NCBI GenBank assembly: GCA_021229015.1
Contig: CM037794.1
Location: forward strand, 42,303,126 to 42,367,125
Source of the DNA: Solen grandis
Lineage: Eukaryota > Mollusca > Bivalvia > Adapedonta > Solenidae
Reading direction: 5' to 3'
Length of the DNA: 64,000 nt
The position numbers and the translations under genes were made by a program. The notes under the pieces were generated by a model. It did no database searches. It was given only the letters and a program-made list of their open reading frames with translations, and had not been told where the DNA came from. Positions 43,167 to 55,700 of the stretch are shown piece after piece; position 1 is the first letter of the stretch, and the number at the start of each line of letters is the position of its first letter.

Positions 43167-46100
43167 GTGATGCTCAAGTTTCTATATACTTTTGAATCTT
43201 TAATTTCAAAGATGTATTTGGCTCAAATTTCAAATAAATATTGGATATGAAAAAATCTTCAATTTTTGAAACATTGAAGTCATAAAATGATATCTGTATA
43301 AATATACTAGTACATGAAGGCCGGTGACACCAGTATAATCAAGAAACAAAACCTTGTCACAGAAGTTTACAGAAATGCATCTGCCATTATCGGAAAGGCT
43401 TGCTAGAAATTAATCCTTACATACAATACCTTGAGTTCTCAAAGGTTAAGGACACAGATACAAAATGGCTGAACAGCATTTTGACAGCGAGATATGTTTT
43501 TCTGTGAAGTATTGGATAGTTTGAGGCATTTCTCACACTTCAAAACTTTTCCCATTTGCTACAATATTTAAAAGCACAAAATAAGCATGCAGACTTGGAG
43601 GATTTTTGTCATGTTCATATAACTTTGTTTCATTCTTCTGACTTTTCTGGCATGCTATATTATCATACAGTGTTTCAGCATACAACTTTCTGTCAAGAAT
43701 TAGTAGGGATAAATGTTGGACCGAATACATCTTAAGGGTTGATGTCGATATCATTCTCATCTTGAGCACAATGGTTATTATCTCCCTTGCATATTTGTCA
43801 GACATTTCTGTTGTATTTACTAATGCTTGATAATTCTGTCTGAGGAATGTCATAAAGTCACCGACTTAATGTCAGTTAAGCCTACACCACTGTGCGGGTT
43901 TGACAAGGTCGCTCAGATTTTTCATGAGAGGAATGTCAATGCTAGTAGACCACTTGCGTCCCCGGGGAGCATTGCTTAGGCAAATAGTTGAAATGGTATG
44001 TTTACACCCTCTTTGAGGTCTATGCATCTTTGTGGTCTATGACAGAAGGCATGTGATTAACTTAGACAACATCTATCTTCCATTACTTTAAATATCATTC
44101 TGTAAGATTTAGCTGAAGATCCATGCATTTAACTGGCTTGTGAACACTAACTCTTATACCTCCTAAAAGAAATGAAAATGAAGTTAATGAACAACTGAAA
44201 AATATTATCTCATGACTGAAAACCATTCATTTTTACCATGTTACTGAAGTGGGGGCAGTAGAGTACCTCTTTTTACTTGAAATCTTCGTTTTACAACATA
44301 CCATTGCACAGAAATAAACAGAAAACAATGTTAAAATATTTTGGGACATTTTGTTTATGCAATATACTCCTATATCAAAGCAGTAATGGATAACATGGAA
44401 TAATGAATGTGCAAAAGATAGTATGTAGAACAGGTAATTCAGAAGCACATTTACAGTGTAGATCCATTTTAACCCTTTCCCTCGTATAGACTCATTTTGA
44501 CGCACTCAATAGGTACCACATAAAGCCTGATCTGCAGAAAACCACAGTTAAACCTTACCAAATTTAATTATAAGATCATCATTTCTAGACTACTGAGGAG
44601 CAGCGAACAGCATAAAACCTGATCAGCCTGTGAGTTACTCGCAGGCTGATCTGGTTTTATGCTGTTCGTATAGGTCTTTTCATGGTGTCCTCTATGAGGG
44701 AAAGGGTTAACACAGTATTTTGTAGGGTCCAAACCTTGATACTTCATTATGTTGGACTGCATATGTAAGTATAGAACACAAATATGAGGGGTGTTCCAAA
44801 AGTATCCTATTTATTAATATGGTTTTAGCATAAAATTTTCAAAAGTGATATTTTATATAAATTGAATTTAATCAGAGAGTAAAAATGATACAAATTGCAC
44901 TGAAGCAAAATCCACAGTCATGTTGGGTAATGCTCAGTTGGGCAGCAAATCATAAAACTTATCACATGCATGTTTACTTAAAGATCACATAAGGACATAT
45001 TCCCAACTTAAGAGACTGCCCAAAATATATGTACCGCTTCTGCACCATTTTCTCAAGGCCTTTTATGGCTGCACATTTTTCTTACCTGTATAGTTTTGCT
45101 CAGAGCATAGGGCTGTTACTGTATATGGCTTTTCAGTTTATAATAATGAATTGTCAAGAATATGGCTGGATGTTATAACAGTTGCATGCATCATGTACTT
45201 AACCTGACTTAAGAATTAAATAAATCAATTTCCTCTTGTATCTGAATTAAGTGTTACCATTATTCAAACAATGTTCATGAAAAATTTGAGCTGTTTTTAT
45301 TTTGAGATTTATAATGTATATGCAATCTTTTACATTTCAGTTTAAATTTTCCACACCGAGAAAGAGTAAATGAAGATATAGCTCGAGAGAACTTGGGTAT
45401 AGCAAGGCGACTGGAAACTGTGCGTCCTAAATTACAGATCAATGCTTGGGTAAGTTGCCAGCATTTAGGCTATCCCTAATTTAAAAGGTTGAAAAGTTCC
45501 TGTATTTAAAAATTGTCAATAGCTCAACACTCTTCAATAATCTGAAATACAAATATTTCAGTATAAAGTACAAGGAAATTATAGCTATCCATTGAACTGA
45601 TCGTTTTCTAATTGCAACATGAATACACAGTGAACAATGATAATAATTTTCTCTTCAAGTAAACCCTTGAATTTTATCGACTAAATTCCTAGGTGCATTG
45701 TTTTCTTGTTTAGGAAATTATTCACTTTAATTCCTTAGTGAAACTGTTATTTCATATAAAACACTGTAATATCCATGATTATAGTCCAAAATCGTTTTAT
45801 GTATTATTAAACTATGTCATCTACTTAGATTGTTGAGGATCAAACACCTCGCGAAAAGAAGTCCAACTCTCCAAAAAGGAGAGGGAAGAAGGTGACAAAT
45901 GTTTGCACACACTGATGATTTTGTGTCACATGATTCACTCAGTTGTGCTTTGGATTTGAATGCTACCCTTCTGTTGAACTGCTTAATGTTTCAGGGATGA
46001 TTCTTTGATTGCAAATTTTCTACTATTTTCATATCTCCGTATCTGGTGGCATATTAAACATTCTAATATGATAAACAAAATATTTTTGCATTATTTTCTG

Positions 46101-49100
46101 ATATATGCATGCAAGATAAGGTTTATTATATAATGTCATATGACTCAAATAATAAAAGCATAATAAAATAAACCAGCAAATTTGTATCCCTTATAAAACT
46201 TCCCAGTCTCGTAAACGTGTTAGAATTATAATAGAATTTTATTTTGTGTGATATTGCAGATAATGCGTGGTGTTAAGTGAATATGCCCATGTATCTAATC
46301 ACAAAGACTTACTTTATATAACAACATATAAAGTTTAAACTTTATTTATTTTACATCGATTACAAAACAAATTTTCACACCTTATATTAATCACTCTCGA
46401 TGGCTCTGGTGGCGAAAATCCTCCGTCTCACGTGTGTGACCAGGAATCGAACCCGGGATGCATTGGTGAAGAGCGAAGCCTTTACCACTACGCTATCCAG
46501 GCACATAACAAAATATAGAACAACAGATTTTTCTTTGACATGCAGACTGTATAGAGAATTGCCACAATATTGTATGACCAAAACTCTGGAAGGAATTGCC
46601 TGATCAAGGTTTGATCTGTTTACCAAAATGCATCTATATGAGGTAATGGATAAAATAACAGTTTATTGATTAATGTGCAGACTATTCTGAGTAAGAGAAA
46701 TTATTCAATAAGAAAAGAGTATGAAATACTCAGTGGTAGAGTGGTCTGTGGTTTGAATCTCAGCTGGGGCACTTCCTCCGGTGACCGCGTCAAACCATAG
46801 ACATATAAACCCGGTACCAGATGCACCCTTGCCTGGAAATCAGCAACATGGGGTTGCTATGGGAACTTGGTACTCAGTACTGGTTCTACCCAGGAACCTG
46901 TTTCCCATGTATTGGGCACGTAAAAGAACCAAGGGGGTCTATTCACAATATGAGCTAGGGTATCGCATCCGGACTCCCTTGTATCCAACTATGTCTCTTC
47001 AGCGAAAAACAGGACCCACACATGGGAAATCCTTGACCGTAAGGTCTAAAATATGGCCACAATAATCAGAAAATGATTTCTAGCCATTACAATAAAAGAA
47101 AGAATTGCTAGTTGATGATAAGGCATAAATATTACTTAGGTTGTATTATAAATTAGATTGATTTTTATTTGATTTCTTAACAATTAAGCAACAAGGTAAT
47201 ATTGTGTTAAGGAATATGCTGGCCATTGCCTCAAGCATTTTGTACTTTTTAACTCTGAAAATATTTTGATTAACTAAAGTTACTTAAAATGATTTCTTGA
47301 TAAAAAATAATATTCTAAGGTAATCTTGGTTAAGTCATTGAACTCCTGCTACAAACACACCAAAGTTTAATTGTCAAAACATTGTACCTGTTAATCGTCA
47401 GCTTGTAATAAAAATAGTTTTAAGTGTTTGAGAGCTGTAAGGAAACACTTAATCTGGAGAGAGTGGTCATGGCCCATTAAGCATTTGTACAGAAGGGAAG
47501 CATTTTGGGAAGGTGTTGCATGATCACAAGTGACAATGGTTAGTGTCAGGACTTTGCTCACAATAAGCCACAATTTGTCTTACAGTTGCTTTTGTCACTA
47601 TTAAGTTGTGGTATTCGTTATAGATAAATGTATAAATGTTTAAACAGTTTTAAAGTATATGCCAGAACTAAAAAAAAAAAGCAATTGAGCCTACATTCTA
47701 AGCTGGTTTTCCAACTTGTCCTGAAGGTCATATTGTTTTAATCTCAGACTGATTTGTTTCATCAAATTCAAGATAAAGTTTAACCCTTTCCCTCATATAT
47801 ACTCATTTTGACGCCCTCAATAGGTACCACATAAAGCCTGATCTGCAGAAAACCACAGTTAAACCTTACCAAATTTAATTACAAAATCCTCATTTCCAGA
47901 CCACTGAGGAGCAGCGAACAGCATAAAACCTGATCAGCCTGCGAGTTACTCGCAGGCTGATCTGGTTTTATGCTGTTCGCATAGGTCTTTTCATGGTGTC
48001 CTCTATAAGGGAAAGGGATAAATCAAATCACTGTGTCCACTACCTTCTTTTACTAAAAAGTTATTAAAAAAAATCTACGGAAATTAAAATGTTACACCAT
48101 TTTTTCCCCAAAACCAAACTTAGAATTGAATTTTGGTATGTTTAAGTACTATATAGTATGCTTTGAAACTGTTTGGACATTTTTTGTTTTTCAGTCACAG
48201 GTACATAATTATAGTGTACCAGAATTTACAAAATGCCACTTATGCATGTTTTGTTTCTAGGAGAGAGACTATCACAAGCACAAGTATTTAAAACGTCTGT
48301 GGAATGATAGTGTGAAAGATTACGGTGAATTCACGCCACGCCGGTTTAGAAGTCGAATGTCACACGCGGTAAAGGTCAGAGTTGTCCTCTCCTGCTGGTT
48401 GTCATAGCTACCTCACTACAAACAACCTATGACCTATCCTTTGTATGGCTGGTTATCAATTCTAAGTGCATGCTTGCAAGTGTTTGCCGTATAGATCTAT
48501 ATACTACAGCTTTTATATTTTAAATATGTCATACTTACGCAAAGTGAAGTGGGACTTTATAGGAACCATGTGCATGATCCTGTCCCAGTGCATGCCGTCC
48601 TCTTCTGATGGATCTTGTCCTGTCCTATTTTGAAAAATAAAATAAAAAATTGTTCAATATCTTTTTATATTGTTGTCATGGTGATTTAGCGGGGGTATTC
48701 ATCACCTTCAATCATAGTCCTTGTTTTGATATTATAATGCTATTAAGGTTTCATATTTCTTATGGTTTAATATTTGTTTAGAAGACTGAATTCATTATGG
48801 TTGCTGCATGTAGCAAATCAATATTTTAAATAATGTAAAAGTTTAATTAAAGTTAAGGCTTCCTTTTTTTTTGTGCCAAGCAATTAAAATGAATTCAGAT
48901 GCTAGTTTCCAATTCGCGATATTGACAGAAATGGATATGCATGGATGTCATATATACTGCCTTATAGATGGCAGCAGTGGGCATTTAACACTTGCATGCT
49001 GACATAGAATCATAACCACAGACAGCAAGTTGGGACAATTCTTATGATTTGCTGTGGCTTTTTTACATATTTGTTGTTGTTTAGCTTAGATTGCATGCCA

Positions 49101-49618
49101 GTGAAAAATCAAATGTATTTTGATAATGGCTAATGTATAAGCTTCTAACAAAGTGGTATTGGTTTGTGTTTGGACTGAAATATTACCAGAATTGACCATT
49201 CCTCCCACACCATTGTAATTTCCCTACCCAGTATATGACTGTATCAGTTTCTTTTTTATTTCTTTGTATGAAATATGTCTGATTAAATCAAGATTTTTTT
49301 CCTTATACTTCTACCAAATTTAAGTAATTAAGTGTACACTTAATATCTTAAAACAGAAAAATTTTGATGACATTTATTCCCCAAATTTTGTCACCTTAAT
49401 AGTTTCCCAAATCATATAGATTTATTTTGTTAACACTCAGGTGAAAAAAAAAAGTTGTGTCAGTTTTAGTTACCATGGCAAATCCTAGGTATTTGTCTCC
49501 AAGATATTTTAGTACCATTACCTATTTTACAGTTGAACTGTCTGATAATAATCCTAGCTCCTGTATTTATTCTTTAACACCCTCTTCCTCTTTCTCATGG
49601 TCATCAGTGTTGTCAGAG

Positions 49619-49714
<96 letters not shown>

Positions 49715-52700
49715 AACATCATCATCATCATCATCATCAACAACAACAACAACAAAAACAACAACATCATCATCATCAACAACAAGCAACAACAACAACA
49801 ACAATTAATTTACTACTATATTTATTAACATGATTTATCTTAATCTTTACATGTAACAAGATATATAGCAGTGTCTATTTATCATCAGCATGTAACAACT
49901 AATCCTTTGGTCTAAACTTTTTATACTTAAAATCCCTTTTAAACATATTTAAAACTCACAATTGTGTTTATCTGTATAATCAGAAAAGTAGAATGTTGCC
50001 AAATGTAAAAACAAGGATATTACAAATTATCAGAATTTTGATTACAGGTAAAATGCCTTTATCCTTAAAGATTTAATTTGTATTTATTATCCTATTAAAA
50101 TTCTGTGTATGCTTCATTTGATAAGTAAGGCATCATCTCACATAGCAAATCCTTTAATCCTTTTCATGTTATATCAAAAGCCTATAAAAACCTGATCTCC
50201 TTTTAATTAATCTGTTTACCACAGTCCTGTGCATTATAAAAGAAACACTATTTGCAACAAGTGTAAAACCAGATCAGTCTGCAAATATTTGCTCATCGTG
50301 ATCAGTATCAGATACCATTATTTTCTCATCAGAACTTTTAACATGAGAATTTGCCCTCAATTTCATGTAGGATTATAGGGGAAGCTGGAACTGTTTTATG
50401 ATCACCCCTCTTTGCACATTTCCAGCTTTTTACCCTGACTTTTCCATTCAGCAGCTCACAAACATTACAAACCCATGTTTTTTGTGTAAACCAGGTCAAC
50501 CATTGACTACTTAGTATCCCAGTGGAGTCATTGGATAGCCTGTTAGTTTGATTACACCGGTAAACAATGAAATGGTCCATAATATACAAAGTCTCTGGAT
50601 GTAGCAATACATGTAATGCTGTTAAAAGTGTTCATATTTATTTAAGTCATAGTGGTTCCCTGCCACTTTCATGATACTGTTGTTGTTTACCTATTACATT
50701 TTCTGTCAAAAGCTAGACAGTATATCTGAATATATCCATTGTTCCACTAAATGAGTGTTTAAGTGCTATTTTTTATTGTATAAATTATGTACTCGCCAGC
50801 TTTGTTACTGCATGGGTCTTATGACCTTCTGCATGGTTTTCTTGAAATAAACTTTGTAATTTGGTATTTTACAATTATTACAGTATTTTGGCCTGATCAT
50901 GGTTTAATCTGGTTTAAAATGGCATATCTCAGTGAGAAAGGGTTTATTATTTAATGGTAACATATCCATGTGGGCCCTCAATGTTTGTGGTCCTGTTTAC
51001 AGAGAAGCTATGACAGCAACCTAGATGAAATGTATGACGATGACTTTACCAGCGTCGACACTTCCGATGACAAGAAACTCCCAAAACTGGTAAGAATCTT
51101 CCCGTCCCAACCAGTGTTGTAGCATAACAGTTGTCAGTATGTGACTTTAAAATTGATGGTTATTTGGTTGTGTTAATTTTCTCTAGTTAACCCTTTCCCT
51201 CATAGAGGACACCATGAAAAGACCTATGCGAACAGCATAAAACCAGATCAGCCTGCGAGTAACTCGCAGGCTGATCAGGTTTTATGCTGTTCTCTGCTCC
51301 TCAGTGGTCTGGAAATGAGGATTTTGTAATTAAATTTGGTAAGGTTTAACTGTGGTTTTCTACAGATCAGGCTTTATATTGAGTGCGTCAAAATGAGTCT
51401 ATATGAGGAAAAGGGTTAAGTTCTGAGGATAGAGAGTGTTATATCCCTGATTTCTCAGGAACAAAGGACTGGTCCAGTCAAGAACCTATTGATCTGGACT
51501 AGTATATGTTGTAAGATCATGTTTCCCAGTCAGCTTGCATGAAACAAGATACTGGTAATAACAGTCATTCTGTCTAATAAATAATGAGCAATTCTTCTTG
51601 TTGCCTTGACAACAGTACTTACATTTGCTTTGGTCATAGTGACTTTTTCTCTGTAGACCAATCCTTTTAATATGTATATGTTAACACTATGTGAAAATAG
51701 CTGACAGACTGCAGAGTTGCATTATAAAGGCTCTTGGGCTGTTTGAACAGAGGATAAACTTAAGACCTGTTTTGGTCATAATAATTTTTAGCTAGACTAT
51801 TTGAAGAATATGAGAGCTATTGTAGTTGGCCTTGCATCAGTGTTGGCGTTGCAGCTTTTGGTTAAAGTTTTGCAAGCAAGTTACTGTCAACCTTATATCT
51901 CAATAACCATTTATGGTATTGACTTGAAAGTTTATAAATATGTTCAGGGGCACCAGACAACCAAGGTAGATAACTCTCAACTGAATTTAGTATAAATTAT
52001 GGCCCCTTTTTTGCAATAGAAAATTAGGTTTAAGTTTTGCATGCAAGCTACTATCCAGCTTGTATCTCAATAACCATTCATGGTATTGACTTGAAAGTTA
52101 ATGAATTTGTTTAGGGGCATCAGACAATCAAGGTAGATAATTCTTGATGGAATACATTACAAATTTGGCCCCTTTTTAACTTAGAAATGTTGGTAAAAGT
52201 TTTGCATGCAAGCTACTTTCATGCTTATATCTCAGTATCCAGGCATGCAATTGATTTGAAACATCTTTAATATGTTTAGGGGTATCATACTATAAAGGAA
52301 GATAACACTTGATGGAATATATTAAAAATTATGGCCCCCTTTTAACTTCTTGTTAAATTTTTACATTCATGCTACTATCCAGCTTATATCTCAGAAATTG
52401 CTTGTGGAATTGACTAGAAAGTTAAGGAGTGTTTTCAGGGGCATCAGAAAACCAAGGAGGATAACTTTTGGACTGAATTTTATACAAATTATGGCCCTTT
52501 TCAAACTTGGATACTTGGTTTAAGTTTTGCAGGCACAGTGTTATTATGCTTAAGTCTCAGTAACTAGGTATGGGTTTGATTTTAGACTTCATAAAAATAT
52601 TAAGGGGTATCAGACTATCAAGGTATATCATTTTTGACTTTTATCATATACAGGGTATGTGAAGGGCAAGAATTGAAATAGATTTCATTTGATTTACCAA

Positions 52701-55700
52701 CAAGCATTTTGAATAGTCGATCTTGCTGCCCTCTGACATCTCTTGTTTTAATTATTCTGCATACATCTACATATTTGTGGTTGATTGAGAATAACATTCA
52801 TTATTGATACATATCTATGGTGGCATATTTCTGCCAGCCACTTATCCACTTAGCTATGTTGAAACTTTGCTGAAAAATTGTCACATTCAGTTAGTATCTG
52901 GCAAGTAGAAGACTTTGGTGTCTTAACAGGACAAAATTGCCTGTTAGTGCCCACTACTGTCTATATGTTTACCTAAGATAACCAGATATCTCACCTTTTA
53001 TCAAGTTTGACAGTTAAATTATGTGGATAACAAGCATTTTTTCATATAATTATCTTAAAAAAAGGATGATATGCTAACATAAGTGAATATGTGATTGGCA
53101 GTAGTGGGCACTAACAGACAGTTTTGTCCTGTTAAGATACCTAAATGGATAACTTGAAAATTTTCTACTTCCCAGATTATAACTGAGTATGTGACAATTT
53201 TTCAGTTTCGATGTAGCTAAGTGGATAAGTGGTTGGCAGAAATATGCCATCATACATATCCATCTTTACAAGAATGCCTAAATTTGATATGGACTGTCCC
53301 CCGTGGCTGAGTGGTTAGAGCTTCCCCTGGGTATGGGAGGTCATGAGTTCAATCCCTGACATCAACATACTATAGTCGTAAAAAATGGTACTGGTATAGC
53401 TCCCTTGCTTGGTGCTCAGCATAAGATGTAGGTTGCAGGACTGGTTGGCCCGGTGTCTGGGTAATGTGACTAGGTGTGGTATCATGATAAAATAATTGTC
53501 TACGGCATGATACTGTAGTATGGCAGCACTATATCTGTCTCAAGTAGACATAGTCTGCAAATGACTGAAATACTGTCGGTGGGACTTTAAACCCAAAAAA
53601 CAAACAATATGAATAATATGCAAAAATTGTACAACCCAAGGTACTGATGTTGATCTAATTTAATGGATGATCCTCAGACTGGCACAGCTTCTTGAAGCTT
53701 CAGAACACAGAATTACACTGAGTCTCACTACAGTTTGACCATCTGGGTCAGTCACACTACACTTGCTTTATAGAAAATAACCTTTTGCTTCATTAGATAT
53801 CACAGCTATGGTTTGAAAAATGATTTCATAGCTTTAAAGATGAGATACAAGCCCCAGTTCTTAATTGCAGCAGGTTTGCAAAAATATCTTTCAGTTCTTT
53901 TTGTACATGTTTTTTTCTAGAGTAGTTTCAGATTTTTTTGATGATGTACATATGCATGTACCCATATTTTCAGAAATGATTAATGGACCTTTTGTTTTAT
54001 ATCTCTATTATGTCTTTTAATGTTTTTAGTTTTATAAAATGTTTTATGAACAAGAAGTGTTCATTGGAACACATGTGTCACCTGCTAAAAGAAGCATGAT
54101 GGAAAAAGTGTGACAGATAGAGACAGACATTTGACAATGGAGAGTGTCCCAGTTATCACCTGTGCTTACAGCAGGTGCCCAAAAAAAGGAATGAAGCTAA
54201 AATGATCAGAAGAAAAGGATTCAAATGTTGTTAGGAGCAGACAAAAAGACAGGAGTTGGAATGAAAACAAAATACTACTGTTTGATAGACCATTTAGCAT
54301 CTTGACACTAGTAAAAATCCATGAAGTATTTTTTTGTATCACCGTAATTATATAACAATAATCCTACTTTCTCAAGTAGCTTATGAATGTCCTGTATCGT
54401 GAATCTCACAAACAGAATAATGGTGCGGATCAGGTTGCTTTTATTCCTTTGACCCCTCTTCCTTAATCTAACTTGAAGTTCACTTTTATGCCTGATAGAT
54501 CCCAACCAGGACATACCATAGTTGTAAAATATGGTACTGGGTACCCGATAGATCCCTTGCTTGGTGCTCAGCATATAAGGGTAGTTCCAGGAATGGTTGG
54601 TCCGCGGCTTTATACTGCAGTGTATAGTTTCCAAATGACTGAAATACTATTGATAGAACATTAATCCAAACAAACCTTCATAAGCAAAGAATACTGCCCA
54701 GTCCAAATCTTTGAATGCAGGGCAGACTTATTAAAAGTCATTAAAAATTGCTTCCAGTTTCATGTAAAAGAAAAAGAAGATTTAATGAAAATTAATTCAG
54801 GTTCTGTAGATTTATCTAACAATACCTCTGTTATAAATGTGTCAGGATCGGTCAAGGAAGCAGCAGAAGACCCGACAAGTCAAGAGTGAGACGAGTGCCC
54901 CCCCATCCCAGAGGAGGGATGATCAAAACAAGTCAGGATCCAACACGGGGAAACCAGCGCCAACAAAACTACCAAAAATTGTCCCCCATAAAGCGGTAGG
55001 TCATGCTTTACTTTTCATTTTGGTATGGAACTGTAGGATTACTGGCCTTTTTTTTTTTTCATCTTTGAATTTATCATCATTTTGTAGTCTTAGAAATATA
55101 CATGTAGTATTTTTTATAGAGCGATGAAATGAATTAGAAGAATATGATATTTTGCTGCTTGTAAATTAAGTAATAAGGTATTTAAGGTATTACATTTTAT
55201 TATATAGCGATTTTTTTTTTCCAGTTGTCAAGGTGATTTTTTTTTCAGTGTATTAAAATGAGCTGTACTACTGTTTCGAACATATTAAGAATAGATATTT
55301 TTCAGTAGAGACTAATTTGTCTGAGAATATCCAAATGAAAAAAAAGCCAGTTATCATGTGTTAACTAATATTGTCTTCACTAAACTGAAACTAATATTGA
55401 TAATAACATTGTGACTGCTCTAAAACGACGAGAGATAACTTTTTAAATCATTGTTGATTTTATAGGACTCTAAAAAGGTGAGAGGTGTTTTTGCAGGTGA
55501 AGGAAAGCTGTGTGTATGGATTTTGCCAATACATGTATACAGTTATATATATATACTTTTTATCACATGACATTCCTTGTTTCCTGTGTAATATAACTAT
55601 TACATATTTTTTTATAGTCAGCTCATGTAATATAACAATGTCATGACGTCATTTAACCCTATACAATTCATAGGATAAAAACAAGGTGCTAAAACGGAGG

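Larger units (their letters stand above)
45892..47779. other. intron with SINE-like repeats
   Basis: 46384-46500 is a tRNA-like head in reverse (B box as GAATCGAACCCGGG). 46500-46660 is the dispersed repeat of 3385. 46735-47060 is a SINE-like unit ('GTAGAGTGGTCTGTGGTTTG…TCCGGTGACCGCGTCAAACC…ATTGGGCACGTAAAAGAACC'). Confidence 0.55.

Noticed and set aside
46384..46502. Possible tRNA gene on the minus strand
   Set aside because: A and B boxes are present but the acceptor arm does not pair and the body continues as a repeat; best read as a SINE head.
49457..49833. Poly-His, poly-Gln, poly-Ile and poly-Met frames
   Set aside because: Trivial translations of the CAT/CAA trinucleotide tract.
50338..50607. 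89-residue minus-strand frame with CNVC and KWKC-like Cys
   Set aside because: No recognisable domain, no flanking splice sites of quality, and it lies antisense within an intron; support too thin.
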